NCBI GenBank assembly: GCA_910587785.1
Contig: CAJUOA010000124.1
Coordinates: 1-8,157 of the forward strand
Direction of reading: 5' to 3'
Origin: an uncultured Oscillospiraceae bacterium
GTDB lineage: Bacteria > Bacillota > Clostridia > Oscillospirales > Oscillospiraceae
DNA length: 8,157 bases
Shown in pieces: positions 1-6,637 of the stretch. A model generated the notes under the pieces. It was given only the letters and a program-made list of their open reading frames with translations, had not been told where the DNA came from and did no database searches. The position numbers and the translations under genes are program-made. The first letter of the stretch is position 1. The number at the start of each line of letters is the position of its first letter.

Positions 1-634
1 TCAGAAAGTCCTCGTGCTGAAAATGGGTTTCCGGCTCCAAACCGCAGCGGGCCATAAGCACATAGGTGGTGCTGACGGTAGCTGCCTGCCAGAACTGTAC
101 TCCGATGTTGACACTATCATACGACTCCAGGAAACTTCCGTCAACGATACGGGTCAGCTCATGTTCGTGCTCTTTCCAATAGTCCCCCGCCAACACAGAG
201 GCGATCTGTTCCAGCTGGTCGGCAAGTCCGTCCTTACCAGAGATGCCAAAGCGTTTTTCCAGAGCGCCGGTCACAACGTGCTGATGTTCCGGGCGGTACT
301 GCCACAGCCAGGGGCGGCGGGCGTTTTCCTTCTCGCCGGTGTCAGCCACATCAAAGACATAGCGCACCCTGTTTTTGCCGGTGCTGGTGTCGATGAGGGC
401 AATGCCTTTGGCCCCCCGCATCACATACCGGCGCATCTGCTTGTTCCAGAGGTCATAGTCCGCGCAGGCGGTGGCGTCCGGGCGCTGGGCATAGATAAGA
501 AGTTGTTCGTTAAACGGATATTTGTATAATCTGGCGGCGGTGGCTAAAAAGCCGGTCCACTCTTTGTAACTGCCGGATATTTGCCGGGTGGCCTGTTCAG
601 AAAGATGAATGTATTCCTGGACCTTATTCGCCAT
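1..634 (-). CDS. N-terminus of giant ICE helicase/methylase-type protein (partial)
   Basis: The reading frame is open from an ATG at 634 to the left edge (211 full codons, no stop), so the gene is cut by the window. Residues about 10-90 contain SGSYKEWTGFL, then FNEQLLIYAQRPDATACADY and RYVMRGAKGIALI. This is the start typical of the very large (commonly over 2000 residues) SNF2/DEAD-type helicase proteins, often with a DNA methylase domain, found in Tn1549/CTn-type ICEs. The helicase and methylase domains themselves lie outside the window, so the product name rests on N-terminal similarity recalled from the family. The start is supported by GGAGG at 644-648, nine bases upstream. The ATG overlaps the 3' end of the TTRAP-like gene by 11 bases (ATGGCGAATAA), suggesting coupled translation. 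The QRPDATA segment resembles the N-terminal domain of the ArdC-like protein two genes upstream. Confidence 0.85.
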   Translation of the reverse strand, partial: MANKVQEYIHLSEQATRQISGSYKEWTGFLATAARLYKYPFNEQLLIYAQRPDATACADYDLWNKQMRRYVMRGAKGIALIDTSTGKNRVRYVFDVADTGEKENARRPWLWQYRPEHQHVVTGALEKRFGISGKDGLADQLEQIASVLAGDYWKEHEHELTRIVDGSFLESYDSVNIGVQFWQAATVSTTYVLMARCGLEPETHFQHEDFL

Positions 635-863
635 AGGCAGGGTCCTCCGGGTTGAAGTCTGGGTAGAGGTCTACGGTCTCAAAGTCGGCATCGGTCATGC
701 GCCGCAGCTTGCCGAGGGCGCTGTCGGTCAGTTCCCGCAGTTCATCCTCATCCGGCTCCAGATAGCCCCGCATATCCTCCAGGGCAGCAATCAGGCCGGT
801 GCGAGTGCCGGCCTTGTTGTAAAGGCACATCAGGTTCCGTTCCTCAAAGGTCAGTTCGTTCAT
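624..863 (-). CDS. Transposon-transfer assisting (TTRAP-like) small protein
   Basis: This encodes a 79-residue acidic protein beginning MNELTFEERNLMCLYN. It carries the pattern TGLIAALEDMRGYLEPDEDELRE early, written here only as family context (residues about 22-44), then SALGKLRRMTD and an acidic end. This matches my recollection of the TTRAP family of putative transposon-transfer assisting proteins, short ICE proteins without a known biochemical activity. It has no signal peptide or membrane helix and is probably cytoplasmic and helical. The start is set by GGAG nine bases upstream, and its ATG overlaps the TGA of the preceding gene as ATGA (860-863). Its own stop lies inside the start of the giant helicase-like gene. 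The compact overlaps on both sides argue for a real gene. The function is not known; the family assignment is moderately sure. Confidence 0.8.
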   Translation of the reverse strand: MNELTFEERNLMCLYNKAGTRTGLIAALEDMRGYLEPDEDELRELTDSALGKLRRMTDADFETVDLYPDFNPEDPAYGE

Positions 864-1435
864 CTCTCAAAACTCCTTCTCTTCTTTTTGGCAGACTTTT
901 CAGCGGCCTGCTGGCGCTCACGGATGGACTGCTCATTCCTCCCCTTGTACGCCGCCCGGATATCAGCCATCAGCCGCTGGCACTCGCCGGGAGGGACCTG
1001 TTTCAGCTTTTCGGCTGTGGAGAGGAACAGGTCATGGACCTGGGGGGACTTCTTCAGCGCAGGCAGGGCGGCGGTCAGGTCCTCAATCAGATGTTCCGGC
1101 GTGTTCATAGCATACTGGAAGATAATCTGCTGCTCCTCGCCGCTGAACCATCCCAGACAGCCAGCCATACGGCGGAAGGACGTGATTTTGCCGTTGTCAT
1201 CCCGGACCGGCTCATACAGGGTCCCGGTTTTCAGGTACATCCCGTCCATGCCAGCGCCGCCGATGTAAAATCCATTCTCGTCCTTTTCGCTTTCCAGCAG
1301 CACCGTTCCGTCTACCAGCAGAAATCCCGGCTCAACGTGCTTGCTGATAAGGCCGCAGGGTACGCCCTCGCTGGCCACTCTGCTGACCCAGGGCTTGACA
1401 TCCTCCAGCGTCATATCATACGGTCCATCCACCAT
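860..1435 (-). CDS. Hypothetical 191-residue ICE protein
   Basis: I do not recognise a named family. The product has a mixed N-terminal part: MVDGPYDMTLEDVKPWV, then a Gly-rich stretch at residues about 56-66 (GFYIGGAGMDG), then LYEPVRDDNGKITSFRR. A helical middle follows (residues about 99-160), and the tail is strongly basic and charged (RERQQAAEKSAKKKRR), which could bind nucleic acid or form a coiled coil. No signal peptide, membrane segment or catalytic motif is evident. The ATG at 1435 follows an AGGTGA at 1440-1445 with a 4-base spacer. That sequence includes the stop of the ArdC-like gene, so only 4 bases separate the two genes. The TGA overlaps the next ATG (ATGA). Its place between the ArdC-like and TTRAP-like genes suggests an accessory transfer or establishment role, but that is inference from neighbours only. 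Confidence 0.8.
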   Translation of the reverse strand: MVDGPYDMTLEDVKPWVSRVASEGVPCGLISKHVEPGFLLVDGTVLLESEKDENGFYIGGAGMDGMYLKTGTLYEPVRDDNGKITSFRRMAGCLGWFSGEEQQIIFQYAMNTPEHLIEDLTAALPALKKSPQVHDLFLSTAEKLKQVPPGECQRLMADIRAAYKGRNEQSIRERQQAAEKSAKKKRRSFER

Positions 1436-1439
1436 AAAA

Positions 1440-3812
1440 TCACCTGTCCCTTTCCGCGCTCCGTTTGCGCACCGTTCTCTCCTGTTTCGGCTGATTTTTC
1501 AGCTTCTGCCGCACAGACTGTTTCTTTTCCTGCTCTTCCCGGTGAGTGGCCGCAGCCAGCTCCATGAGGGAGATGGGCTGGCCGGACCGGGCCTGCTGCT
1601 CCAGCTCCGCGACAGTAGTTTTGGGGCCGTTGTTGATGATGCCGTCAATCATGCCAAGATCATCTTCCATCGCCATTTCAGCGTTTTTCAGATAATTCTC
1701 CGATTGAAAGAAACCGGGCAGAGGGGAAAATCCTAAGCGGTCAACATAGTAGCAGGATATCACGTCATCCCGTTTCAGTGCAATGATGTCGCTGATGGAC
1801 ATAGAGGGCCGGTGATAGTCCGCAGGATGATTGATGTTGAACTTCTCCCACAGCTTATCCAGGACGCTCAAATCCAGCCCAAATGCAAGCTCTCCGGTAT
1901 AGGCCAGCTCATAATTTCCTTTGCGGGGGCTTTCTCCAGCCTGACGAATACGCTCCAGCGGTTCATAGATCAAATCACGGGTGCTGTCATCGTGGCGCAG
2001 CTGATAGATAGCAAAACAGTCTCCGCCGTGGTCAAGAAAGGCCCGTTCCCGTTCCTCCTGGCGGTTCATTCGGTCCGCAATGAGCTGGTGGAAGTCGGGG
2101 CTGGCCTCCCATTCCTCTTTGGGGACACCGAATACCATATCAGGCGGACGTTCGTTCAGATCGTCCCGGTCAAAGACCATCTCCGCCTGTCCGCCGTCCA
2201 CGATGGCGTAGATCGTCAGGTCGCGCTCCAGCAGCTCCGCCGCCCGTTCTTTGGACAGAGGCAGGAGGTCGCCGTCCATATAGCCATAGTTCTGCTCCAG
2301 CTCATCAGAGAGAAATGCCGGGTCCGGCATGGGGTACTCGTCCAGAACGGTGTCCCACAAAGCATCATCCTCAGCGGCGATATGGTCCCGCTGCTTTTCC
2401 AGGGGGTCAGGATACTGTTCCTCAATCTCTGCCTCCGTCTGTACTGCCCGGTCAGCGGCCTCCCGCAAGGTTTCCACCATCTTGGGTGTCGCCTTTTCTA
2501 GGACATACAGACGGTCAAGGAGTTGTTTTGCCTCAGATGCACAGGCGGCACATGAGCTTGCCGCATCTATACACACCTCAGACGCACGGGGAAATTCCGC
2601 AAGATGAAGTAAGGAAAAACGAATTTCCTCCCAGTAACCGTTGTTTAGTTCCGCCGCAATATCAGCGACAAACTGTACTTTAGAGTCCAACGTAGCAGGA
2701 TGCTCAATTACTCCCGTCTGATAAAGGTTGTCCAGGAAGTCGTACAGATCGGCGGAAAACTGCTCAATGCTGTCAGGGGCCGCTGCTTTCGGCGCTGCCT
2801 GCTCCAGCCGAGCTTCCACCGGCGGCGCAGGGACCTCAGCCTCCAGCGCAGCCTGTTCCGGCTGGGTCAGGTCAACGCCCCGCTCTTTACAAATCTCCTT
2901 GAAATGCCGGTCAATGTCGTTAATCAGCTGATTGGCGGTCCTGCTGATGGTTTCCAGACTGGCTTTCAGCTCCGGCAGAGATTTTTCGCTGCTCCACCCG
3001 GCAATATAGCCAAAGCTGTACTCGCCGGTCTGGAGGCCGAAGTATTGACAGACGGCATAGGATACACTTTCCGCCTCCACTTCCTTAGTATTGCGGTCCT
3101 TTGGCTTTGTTTCCTGCTCCGTTCCGGCGGTGGCCGACAGCCGGTTCTGTTCCTTCAGATGCAGCACGGCATGGGCAATCTCGTGGATCGTCGTGCGCAC
3201 TGTCTGCATTTGTCCCATACCCTCTTTGACAGTAATGTCCCGTGCGTCCAGGTCCAGAAACCCGTCCACGCCCTCTTCCCGAATGGGATTGATGGCGATA
3301 GGCACAGGAGAAGTCCGCCGCAGGGCCTCCATGAAAATCTCATAATTCTGCACTTCGCCCGTCAGGGGACTGGACAACTGAGGCAGGGGCTTGCCCTCGG
3401 TCTGGGACACGTCAAAGACCTTCACCGGGCGAAACATGGGAATTTCAATTTCCTTTTCCTCCATGATGACATTGCCGTTCCGGTCCACCATGGGGGCCTT
3501 TGTCACCGGGTCCAGCTTTTTTTCCTCGATCTTCTTCTTGAAGGGCGTGGGGGCCAGAATGGTGATGCCTTTTTCGCCCTTCTTCACATTGCGCTGGAAT
3601 TTGTTCTTCCAGGCATTGAAACCGGCAACCGCCGTAGCATCGGGCCGCTGCATATGGATGAGGATGGTGTTCCGCACCGAATAGCTGTGAAATCGGGACA
3701 TGGTGCGCAGATACTCGGCGTACTTGTCGCTCTGAAACAGCTCCTTGATGCCCTGCTCAATGCTGTCGGTAATTTCTTTGAGCTTTTCCCGGTTTGTTTT
3801 TTTGTCTGCCAT
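1440..3812 (-). CDS. ArdC-like / zinc metallopeptidase / YodL / DUF4316 multidomain protein
   Basis: This is a 790-residue multidomain protein of the LtrC/ArdC-like type common in Bacillota ICEs. Residues about 1-135 resemble the ArdC N-terminal ssDNA-binding domain (YSVRNTILIHMQRPDATAVA, VKKGEKGITILAP). Residues 207-218 hold TTIHEIAHAVLH, an HExxH zinc-peptidase site (His210, Glu211, His214); a Glu in KEVEAES (about 244-250) is a likely third ligand. A Pro/Ala/Glu-rich linker covers about 318-348, then helical segments. Residues about 598-700 match YodL (CFAIYQLRHDD, FNINHPADYH, YYVDRLGF). The end matches DUF4316 (YLKNAEMAMEDD, ELEQQARSGQPISLMELA) with a basic tail. Members are thought to protect or process incoming single-stranded DNA; the peptidase substrate is unknown. 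The start is well supported: AAAGGAG six bases before ATG. A large inverted repeat occupies the leader. It is the longest intact gene here and looks complete. Confidence 0.9.
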   Translation of the reverse strand: MADKKTNREKLKEITDSIEQGIKELFQSDKYAEYLRTMSRFHSYSVRNTILIHMQRPDATAVAGFNAWKNKFQRNVKKGEKGITILAPTPFKKKIEEKKLDPVTKAPMVDRNGNVIMEEKEIEIPMFRPVKVFDVSQTEGKPLPQLSSPLTGEVQNYEIFMEALRRTSPVPIAINPIREEGVDGFLDLDARDITVKEGMGQMQTVRTTIHEIAHAVLHLKEQNRLSATAGTEQETKPKDRNTKEVEAESVSYAVCQYFGLQTGEYSFGYIAGWSSEKSLPELKASLETISRTANQLINDIDRHFKEICKERGVDLTQPEQAALEAEVPAPPVEARLEQAAPKAAAPDSIEQFSADLYDFLDNLYQTGVIEHPATLDSKVQFVADIAAELNNGYWEEIRFSLLHLAEFPRASEVCIDAASSCAACASEAKQLLDRLYVLEKATPKMVETLREAADRAVQTEAEIEEQYPDPLEKQRDHIAAEDDALWDTVLDEYPMPDPAFLSDELEQNYGYMDGDLLPLSKERAAELLERDLTIYAIVDGGQAEMVFDRDDLNERPPDMVFGVPKEEWEASPDFHQLIADRMNRQEERERAFLDHGGDCFAIYQLRHDDSTRDLIYEPLERIRQAGESPRKGNYELAYTGELAFGLDLSVLDKLWEKFNINHPADYHRPSMSISDIIALKRDDVISCYYVDRLGFSPLPGFFQSENYLKNAEMAMEDDLGMIDGIINNGPKTTVAELEQQARSGQPISLMELAAATHREEQEKKQSVRQKLKNQPKQERTVRKRSAERDR

Positions 3813-3834
3813 GGCACACTCCTTTGCAGTATTT

Positions 3835-3950
3835 ATGTCCGCAAATCAAAGCCGATTTCGGGCCTCTGAAAGTAATTCCATTCCTCCCTGCGTTCAGCTG
3901 CTCGGAAAGTCCTGTGCCGCAGGGCTTTTAGAGGCCCGATTTGCGGACAT
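3835..3950. repeat. Large nested inverted repeat before the ArdC-like gene
   Basis: The right arm at 3930-3950 (21 bases, AGAGGCCC followed by GATTTGCGGACAT) is exactly complementary to a left arm split in two: ATGTCCGCAAATC at 3835-3847 and GGGCCTCT at 3860-3867. The left arm is interrupted by 12 extra bases at 3848-3859, and those form a small dyad with their flank (AAATC...GATTT). Inside the loop a second stem pairs CCCTGCG (3886-3892) with CGCAGGG (3918-3924). The structure spans the end of the Cys-rich VLP gene, including its last codons and stop, and almost all the gap to the ArdC-like gene. No T-run follows it directly on either strand, so it is not a standard terminator. In the minus-strand transcript it ends 9 bases before the AAAGGAG of the ArdC-like gene. 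Confidence 0.8.
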
Positions 3951-4311
3951 CCAGGCGGTGTTTTTGCTTCCTTGCCGCATCTTTTTTCCGGCGCTCTCTG
4001 GCGGCGCAGTTTATGCAGTATTTCGCAGCATTGGAGGGACGGAAGATGGGCCTGCCGCAAACGATGCAGCGCCGCAATGAAGTGCCGCCCATGATCTCCG
4101 CCCACAGCTCCCGGTCAGCCGGAAGGACAGCGGAACGGAAGTAGCGGCACAGCAGGGTGTTGGAAATCAGCTGCGGACAGGGGCAGGGGTCGTACCCGTC
4201 ATCCAGCAGCAGGCAGTTTCCCCGGTCATAATTGGCGCACAGATGGCGAAGGAGCTTTTTAGCCCTGGAAAACTGCTTTTCGGTCATACGGGGAAGGTCA
4301 GTCGTTGCCAT
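3928..4311 (-). CDS. Cysteine-rich VLP-type protein
   Basis: This encodes a 127-residue cytoplasmic protein of the Cys-rich VLP family (Pfam Cys_rich_VLP) seen beside topoisomerase III in many Bacillota ICEs. The first Cys block is HLCANYDRGNCLLLDDG followed by YDPCPCPQ and LLCRYFRSAVLPAD. The second is RRCIVCGRPIF with AKYCINCAARER, a CxxC...CxxC arrangement that probably binds zinc. The end is very basic (RERRKKDAARKQKHR), suggesting nucleic acid binding. I chose the ATG at 4311 because GGAG lies seven bases upstream and because it gives a 14-base overlap with the end of topoisomerase III (typical coupling). An ATG at 4287 (MTEKQF) lacks a ribosome site, and ATGs further upstream read through the topoisomerase gene in another frame. 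The biochemical role is unknown; the family call is fairly sure. Confidence 0.85.
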   Translation of the reverse strand: MATTDLPRMTEKQFSRAKKLLRHLCANYDRGNCLLLDDGYDPCPCPQLISNTLLCRYFRSAVLPADRELWAEIMGGTSLRRCIVCGRPIFRPSNAAKYCINCAARERRKKDAARKQKHRLDVRKSGL

Positions 4312-6364
4312 CATCAAACTCCAGCCGGTAGTTGGACTTCTCCCCATCGTCCTCCAGGTAGACAGTGGCATCATAGGTCTTGTTCGTTTTCTCGGACCAA
4401 CAGCCAGTAAGATGGAGCTTGCCCACGTTCAGCAGAGCGGCGGCGGTATCCCGGTCGAAGTCCTTCTTCTTGGCGGCGAAAAAGCGGTTGTCCTTCCAGA
4501 GGGCAAACCGGCAGGAGGGATTCTCACAGAAAAAGCCCTTCTTGCTCTCGGTGACGTTCCCATCGCACCGGGGACAGGGGCCAACGCGCTCCTTGCCAGA
4601 AGGGAACAGCACCTCGCCGCCAGGGACCGGGGAACAGGCTGCCGCCAGCTCCCGCACCATGGCAGAGATGGCCTCCATGAAGTCCTCCGGGGACAGCTCC
4701 CCCTGCTCCACCTGTTTCAGCCGGTTCTCCCACTCCGCCGTCAGCAGCGGGGATTGCAGCATCTCCGGCAGGACCGTGATGAGGGAATTGCCCTCCTGGG
4801 TGGGAATAAGGCTCGTGACCTTTTTAGCCGTCTTCCGCTCCACAAAGCCAGCGGACACCAGCTTTTCCAGGATACTGGCACGGGTGGCGGGAGTACCGAT
4901 GCCCTTGCGCTCCACATCCTCCGGCATATCCTCAACACCGGCGCACTCCATACTTTTCAGGATGGTGTCCTCAGTAAAGTGCCGGGGCGGGGTGGTGCTG
5001 CCCTCCTTCACCAGGGCCTCCTTCACCGTCAAAGTGGCGTCCTGTGACAGGCCCTCGGGCAGAGTGTCGTCCTGGTTCGGCTCCTTGTCGGCGTAGGCCC
5101 TCCAGCCCAGCTCCAGCACTTCCTTCCCCTTGGCGGAAAAACTGTGACCGCCGCACTCCGCTGTCACAGCAGTTTCGGCGTACCGATAGGCCGGACAGAC
5201 CGCCCGGAGCAGGGACAGGGCCACCAGCCGCAGTATCTCCCGCTCTCCCGTGGGCAGATCGCCGATGTTGATGCCGGTGGCGGCGGTCTTGGTAGGGACA
5301 ATGGCGTGATGGTCGCTGACCTTGCTGTTGTCGCAGACCTGGGAGGCCAGCACCTTCTCCGGCTCCTTCACGCCGCAGAGGACGGAGGCGATGAAAGTCA
5401 AAGCGGGAACATTGCCCTTCATGTCCTCCGTCAGATAGCGGCTGTCCGTCCGGGGGTAGGTGCAGAGCTTTTTCTCATAAAGTTTCTGAAGGTAGTCCAG
5501 GGTCTGCTGGGCAGTGTAACCCAGGGCCCGGTTGGCCTCCCGCTGGAGGGTGGTGAGGTCATAGAGGGCCGGGGCCTTCTCGGACTTCTCCTTCTGCTCC
5601 ACCTTTTGGACCAGCAGCAGCGTATCCTTACATCTATCAGCGAGGGCCTTTGCCTCTGCCTTATTGGAAATCCGCTCTCCGGCAAAGGTCATCCCGCCGC
5701 AGTTCAGCTCCACCGTGTAGAACTGTGCAGGCTCAAAGGCCCCAATTTCCGCCTCCCGCTGGACCAGCAGGGCCAGAGTGGGTGACATGACCCGACCCAC
5801 GTTGAGGGTATGGCGGTACATGACTGAAAACAGCCGGGTGGCGTTGATGCCCACCAGCCAATCCGCTTTGGCACGGCACAGGGCGGCGTGGTACAGGCCG
5901 TCATAATCGCTGCCGGGGCGCAGATGGGCAAAGCCCTCCCGGATGGCGTTGTCCTCCATGCTGGAGATCCACAGCCGTTTCATGGGCAGGGTGCAGCCCG
6001 CCAGGTGGTAGACCGTGCGGAAGATCAGCTCCCCCTCCCGTCCGGCATCGCAGGCGTTGATGACCTCCGTGACTTCCTCCCGGCGCATCAGGGTCCGAAG
6101 AATGTCAAACTGTTCTGCCTTTCTCTTGTCCAGGGTAAAGCGCCAGCTTTCAGGGATGATGGGCAGGTCGTTCCAGCGCCACTTGGCATAGCTGGGGTCA
6201 TAGACGGCGGCATCCGCCAGCCCCGCCAGATGGCCCACACACCAACTGACGATATAGCCGCCGCCGATCATGTAGCCTTTTCTCTTGCCTCTGGCTCCCA
6301 GCACCTTCGCCAGAGCCATGCCCACGGAGGGCTTTTCTGCAATCACGAGCTTCTGTTTGGGCAA
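4298..6364 (-). CDS. topB: DNA topoisomerase III (type IA), ICE-encoded
   Basis: Complete type IA topoisomerase, 688 residues if started at TTG 6364. The Toprim domain begins at once (KLVIAEKPSVGMALA, with the acidic Glu near residue 10) and includes NACDAGREGELIF (about 103-115). The canonical DxD reads D-A-G, as in other Bacillota TopB-like proteins. The catalytic Tyr is in LCTYPRTDSRYL (Tyr about 303). KGIGTPATRASILEKL is the conserved later motif. A C-terminal zinc-ribbon-like part has CPRC and CENPSC with a Trp-containing tail (about 595-625). It relaxes negatively supercoiled or single-stranded-region DNA by passing a single strand; in ICEs it is thought to aid strand processing or decatenation in transfer. 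AAGGAGG at 6372-6378 lies seven bases from TTG 6364 but only one from ATG 6370; a start at ATG 6391 is also open. The 3' end overlaps the Cys-rich VLP gene. Confidence 0.95.
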   Translation of the reverse strand: MPKQKLVIAEKPSVGMALAKVLGARGKRKGYMIGGGYIVSWCVGHLAGLADAAVYDPSYAKWRWNDLPIIPESWRFTLDKRKAEQFDILRTLMRREEVTEVINACDAGREGELIFRTVYHLAGCTLPMKRLWISSMEDNAIREGFAHLRPGSDYDGLYHAALCRAKADWLVGINATRLFSVMYRHTLNVGRVMSPTLALLVQREAEIGAFEPAQFYTVELNCGGMTFAGERISNKAEAKALADRCKDTLLLVQKVEQKEKSEKAPALYDLTTLQREANRALGYTAQQTLDYLQKLYEKKLCTYPRTDSRYLTEDMKGNVPALTFIASVLCGVKEPEKVLASQVCDNSKVSDHHAIVPTKTAATGINIGDLPTGEREILRLVALSLLRAVCPAYRYAETAVTAECGGHSFSAKGKEVLELGWRAYADKEPNQDDTLPEGLSQDATLTVKEALVKEGSTTPPRHFTEDTILKSMECAGVEDMPEDVERKGIGTPATRASILEKLVSAGFVERKTAKKVTSLIPTQEGNSLITVLPEMLQSPLLTAEWENRLKQVEQGELSPEDFMEAISAMVRELAAACSPVPGGEVLFPSGKERVGPCPRCDGNVTESKKGFFCENPSCRFALWKDNRFFAAKKKDFDRDTAAALLNVGKLHLTGCWSEKTNKTYDATVYLEDDGEKSNYRLEFDDGND

Positions 6365-6371
6365 AGTCATT

Positions 6372-6378
6372 CCTCCTT
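6372..6378 (-). promoter_or_regulatory. topB ribosome binding site (decides start)
   Basis: A perfect AAGGAGG is read on the minus strand. Its distance is 7 bases to the TTG at 6364 and 1 base to the ATG at 6370, and it lies inside the coding sequence if ATG 6391 is used. The spacing favours TTG. Confidence 0.6.
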
Positions 6379-6387
6379 GAAAATGAG

Positions 6388-6420
6388 GCAAGCGGCCTGG
6401 AACTGCACCAGACCGCTTGC
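6388..6420. repeat. Hairpin in the topB leader
   Basis: GCAAGCGG (6388-6395) pairs with CCGCTTGC (6413-6420). After one mismatch, CTGG (6397-6400) pairs with CCAG (6408-6411), leaving a 7-base loop. On the minus strand the dyad is preceded by CCTTTTT and followed by CTCATTTTC, then the topB ribosome site. It lacks a proper downstream U-tract, so it is more likely a 5'-leader stem or a protein-binding dyad than an intrinsic terminator. Confidence 0.6.
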
Positions 6421-6429
6421 AAAAAGGTG

Positions 6430-6435
6430 ATTATA
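6430..6435 (-). promoter_or_regulatory. Possible -10 box for topB
   Basis: The minus strand reads TATAAT, a perfect -10 hexamer in an AT-rich patch (GTTACAATATAATCACC) that stands out in otherwise GC-rich sequence. No good -35 hexamer is seen 16-18 bases upstream (the bases there are near CCGGTG). A transcript from it would begin just before the hairpin at 6388-6420. Treat it as tentative; an activator-dependent promoter or chance are both possible. Confidence 0.3.
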
Positions 6436-6451
6436 TTGTAACGCTATCCTT

Positions 6452-6637
6452 TCACCGGGGCGGCATCCGCTCCACACCCCGATAGCAGGGCAAAATACAT
6501 CCAGAGCTTTCGTTCAGCCGTTTGCAGCCGCAGCAGGGGTGGCTTTGGGGAACAGGCGGGGCCGGGTCAGGTCTGGCCTGGGCGATGGGAGGCCGCATCA
6601 TCATCCGTTCCAGCGGACTGCGGGTAAAATATTTCAT
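6452..6637 (-). CDS. Small Cys-rich ICE protein (61 residues)
   Basis: A 61-residue protein starts MKYFTRSPLERMMM, continues with a Pro-rich stretch (about 16-34), then HPCCGCKRLNESSGCILPC, where Cys35, 36, 38, 47 and 51 form a CxxC-x8-CxxxC pattern that could bind a metal. The ATG overlaps the TGA of the DUF4366 gene (ATGA, 6634-6637), and GGAGG sits four bases upstream inside that gene. Similar short proteins with the opening motif YFTR.PLE.MM and a Cys-rich end occur, as I recall, between DUF4366 and topB in related elements, so I consider it real despite its size. No signal peptide or membrane helix is seen. The function is unknown. Confidence 0.7.
   Translation of the reverse strand: MKYFTRSPLERMMMRPPIAQARPDPAPPVPQSHPCCGCKRLNESSGCILPCYRGVERMPPR

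Noticed and set aside
2700..3869. Long plus-strand ORF (389 codons) opposite the ArdC-like gene, and similar plus-strand ORFs at 14-529, 609-1268, 1812-2501, 4232-5047, 5144-5785 and 5888-6430
   Set aside because: They are antisense to well-recognised minus-strand genes. Their translations are Leu/His/Arg-rich without domain motifs, as expected for shadows in GC-rich coding DNA.
3835..3950. Intrinsic terminator between the VLP-type and ArdC-like genes
   Set aside because: The dyad is large and no run of T follows the stem on either strand (AAATACTGC on the minus side; CCAGGCGGTG on the plus side).
3833..4105. 90-codon minus-strand ORF across the end of the Cys-rich VLP gene and the following gap
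   Set aside because: It lies in another frame of the VLP gene, has no ribosome site, and no family resemblance; the VLP frame carries the CxxC motifs.
6038..6058. Loss of the second Asp in the topoisomerase III DxD motif (D-A-G) as a sign of inactivity
   Set aside because: DAGREGE is, to my knowledge, common in Bacillota TopB-like enzymes, and the catalytic TYPRTDS motif is intact.
6388..6420. Intrinsic terminator before topB
   Set aside because: On the minus strand the T-run precedes rather than follows the stem, and on the plus strand an A-run follows; it fits a leader stem better.
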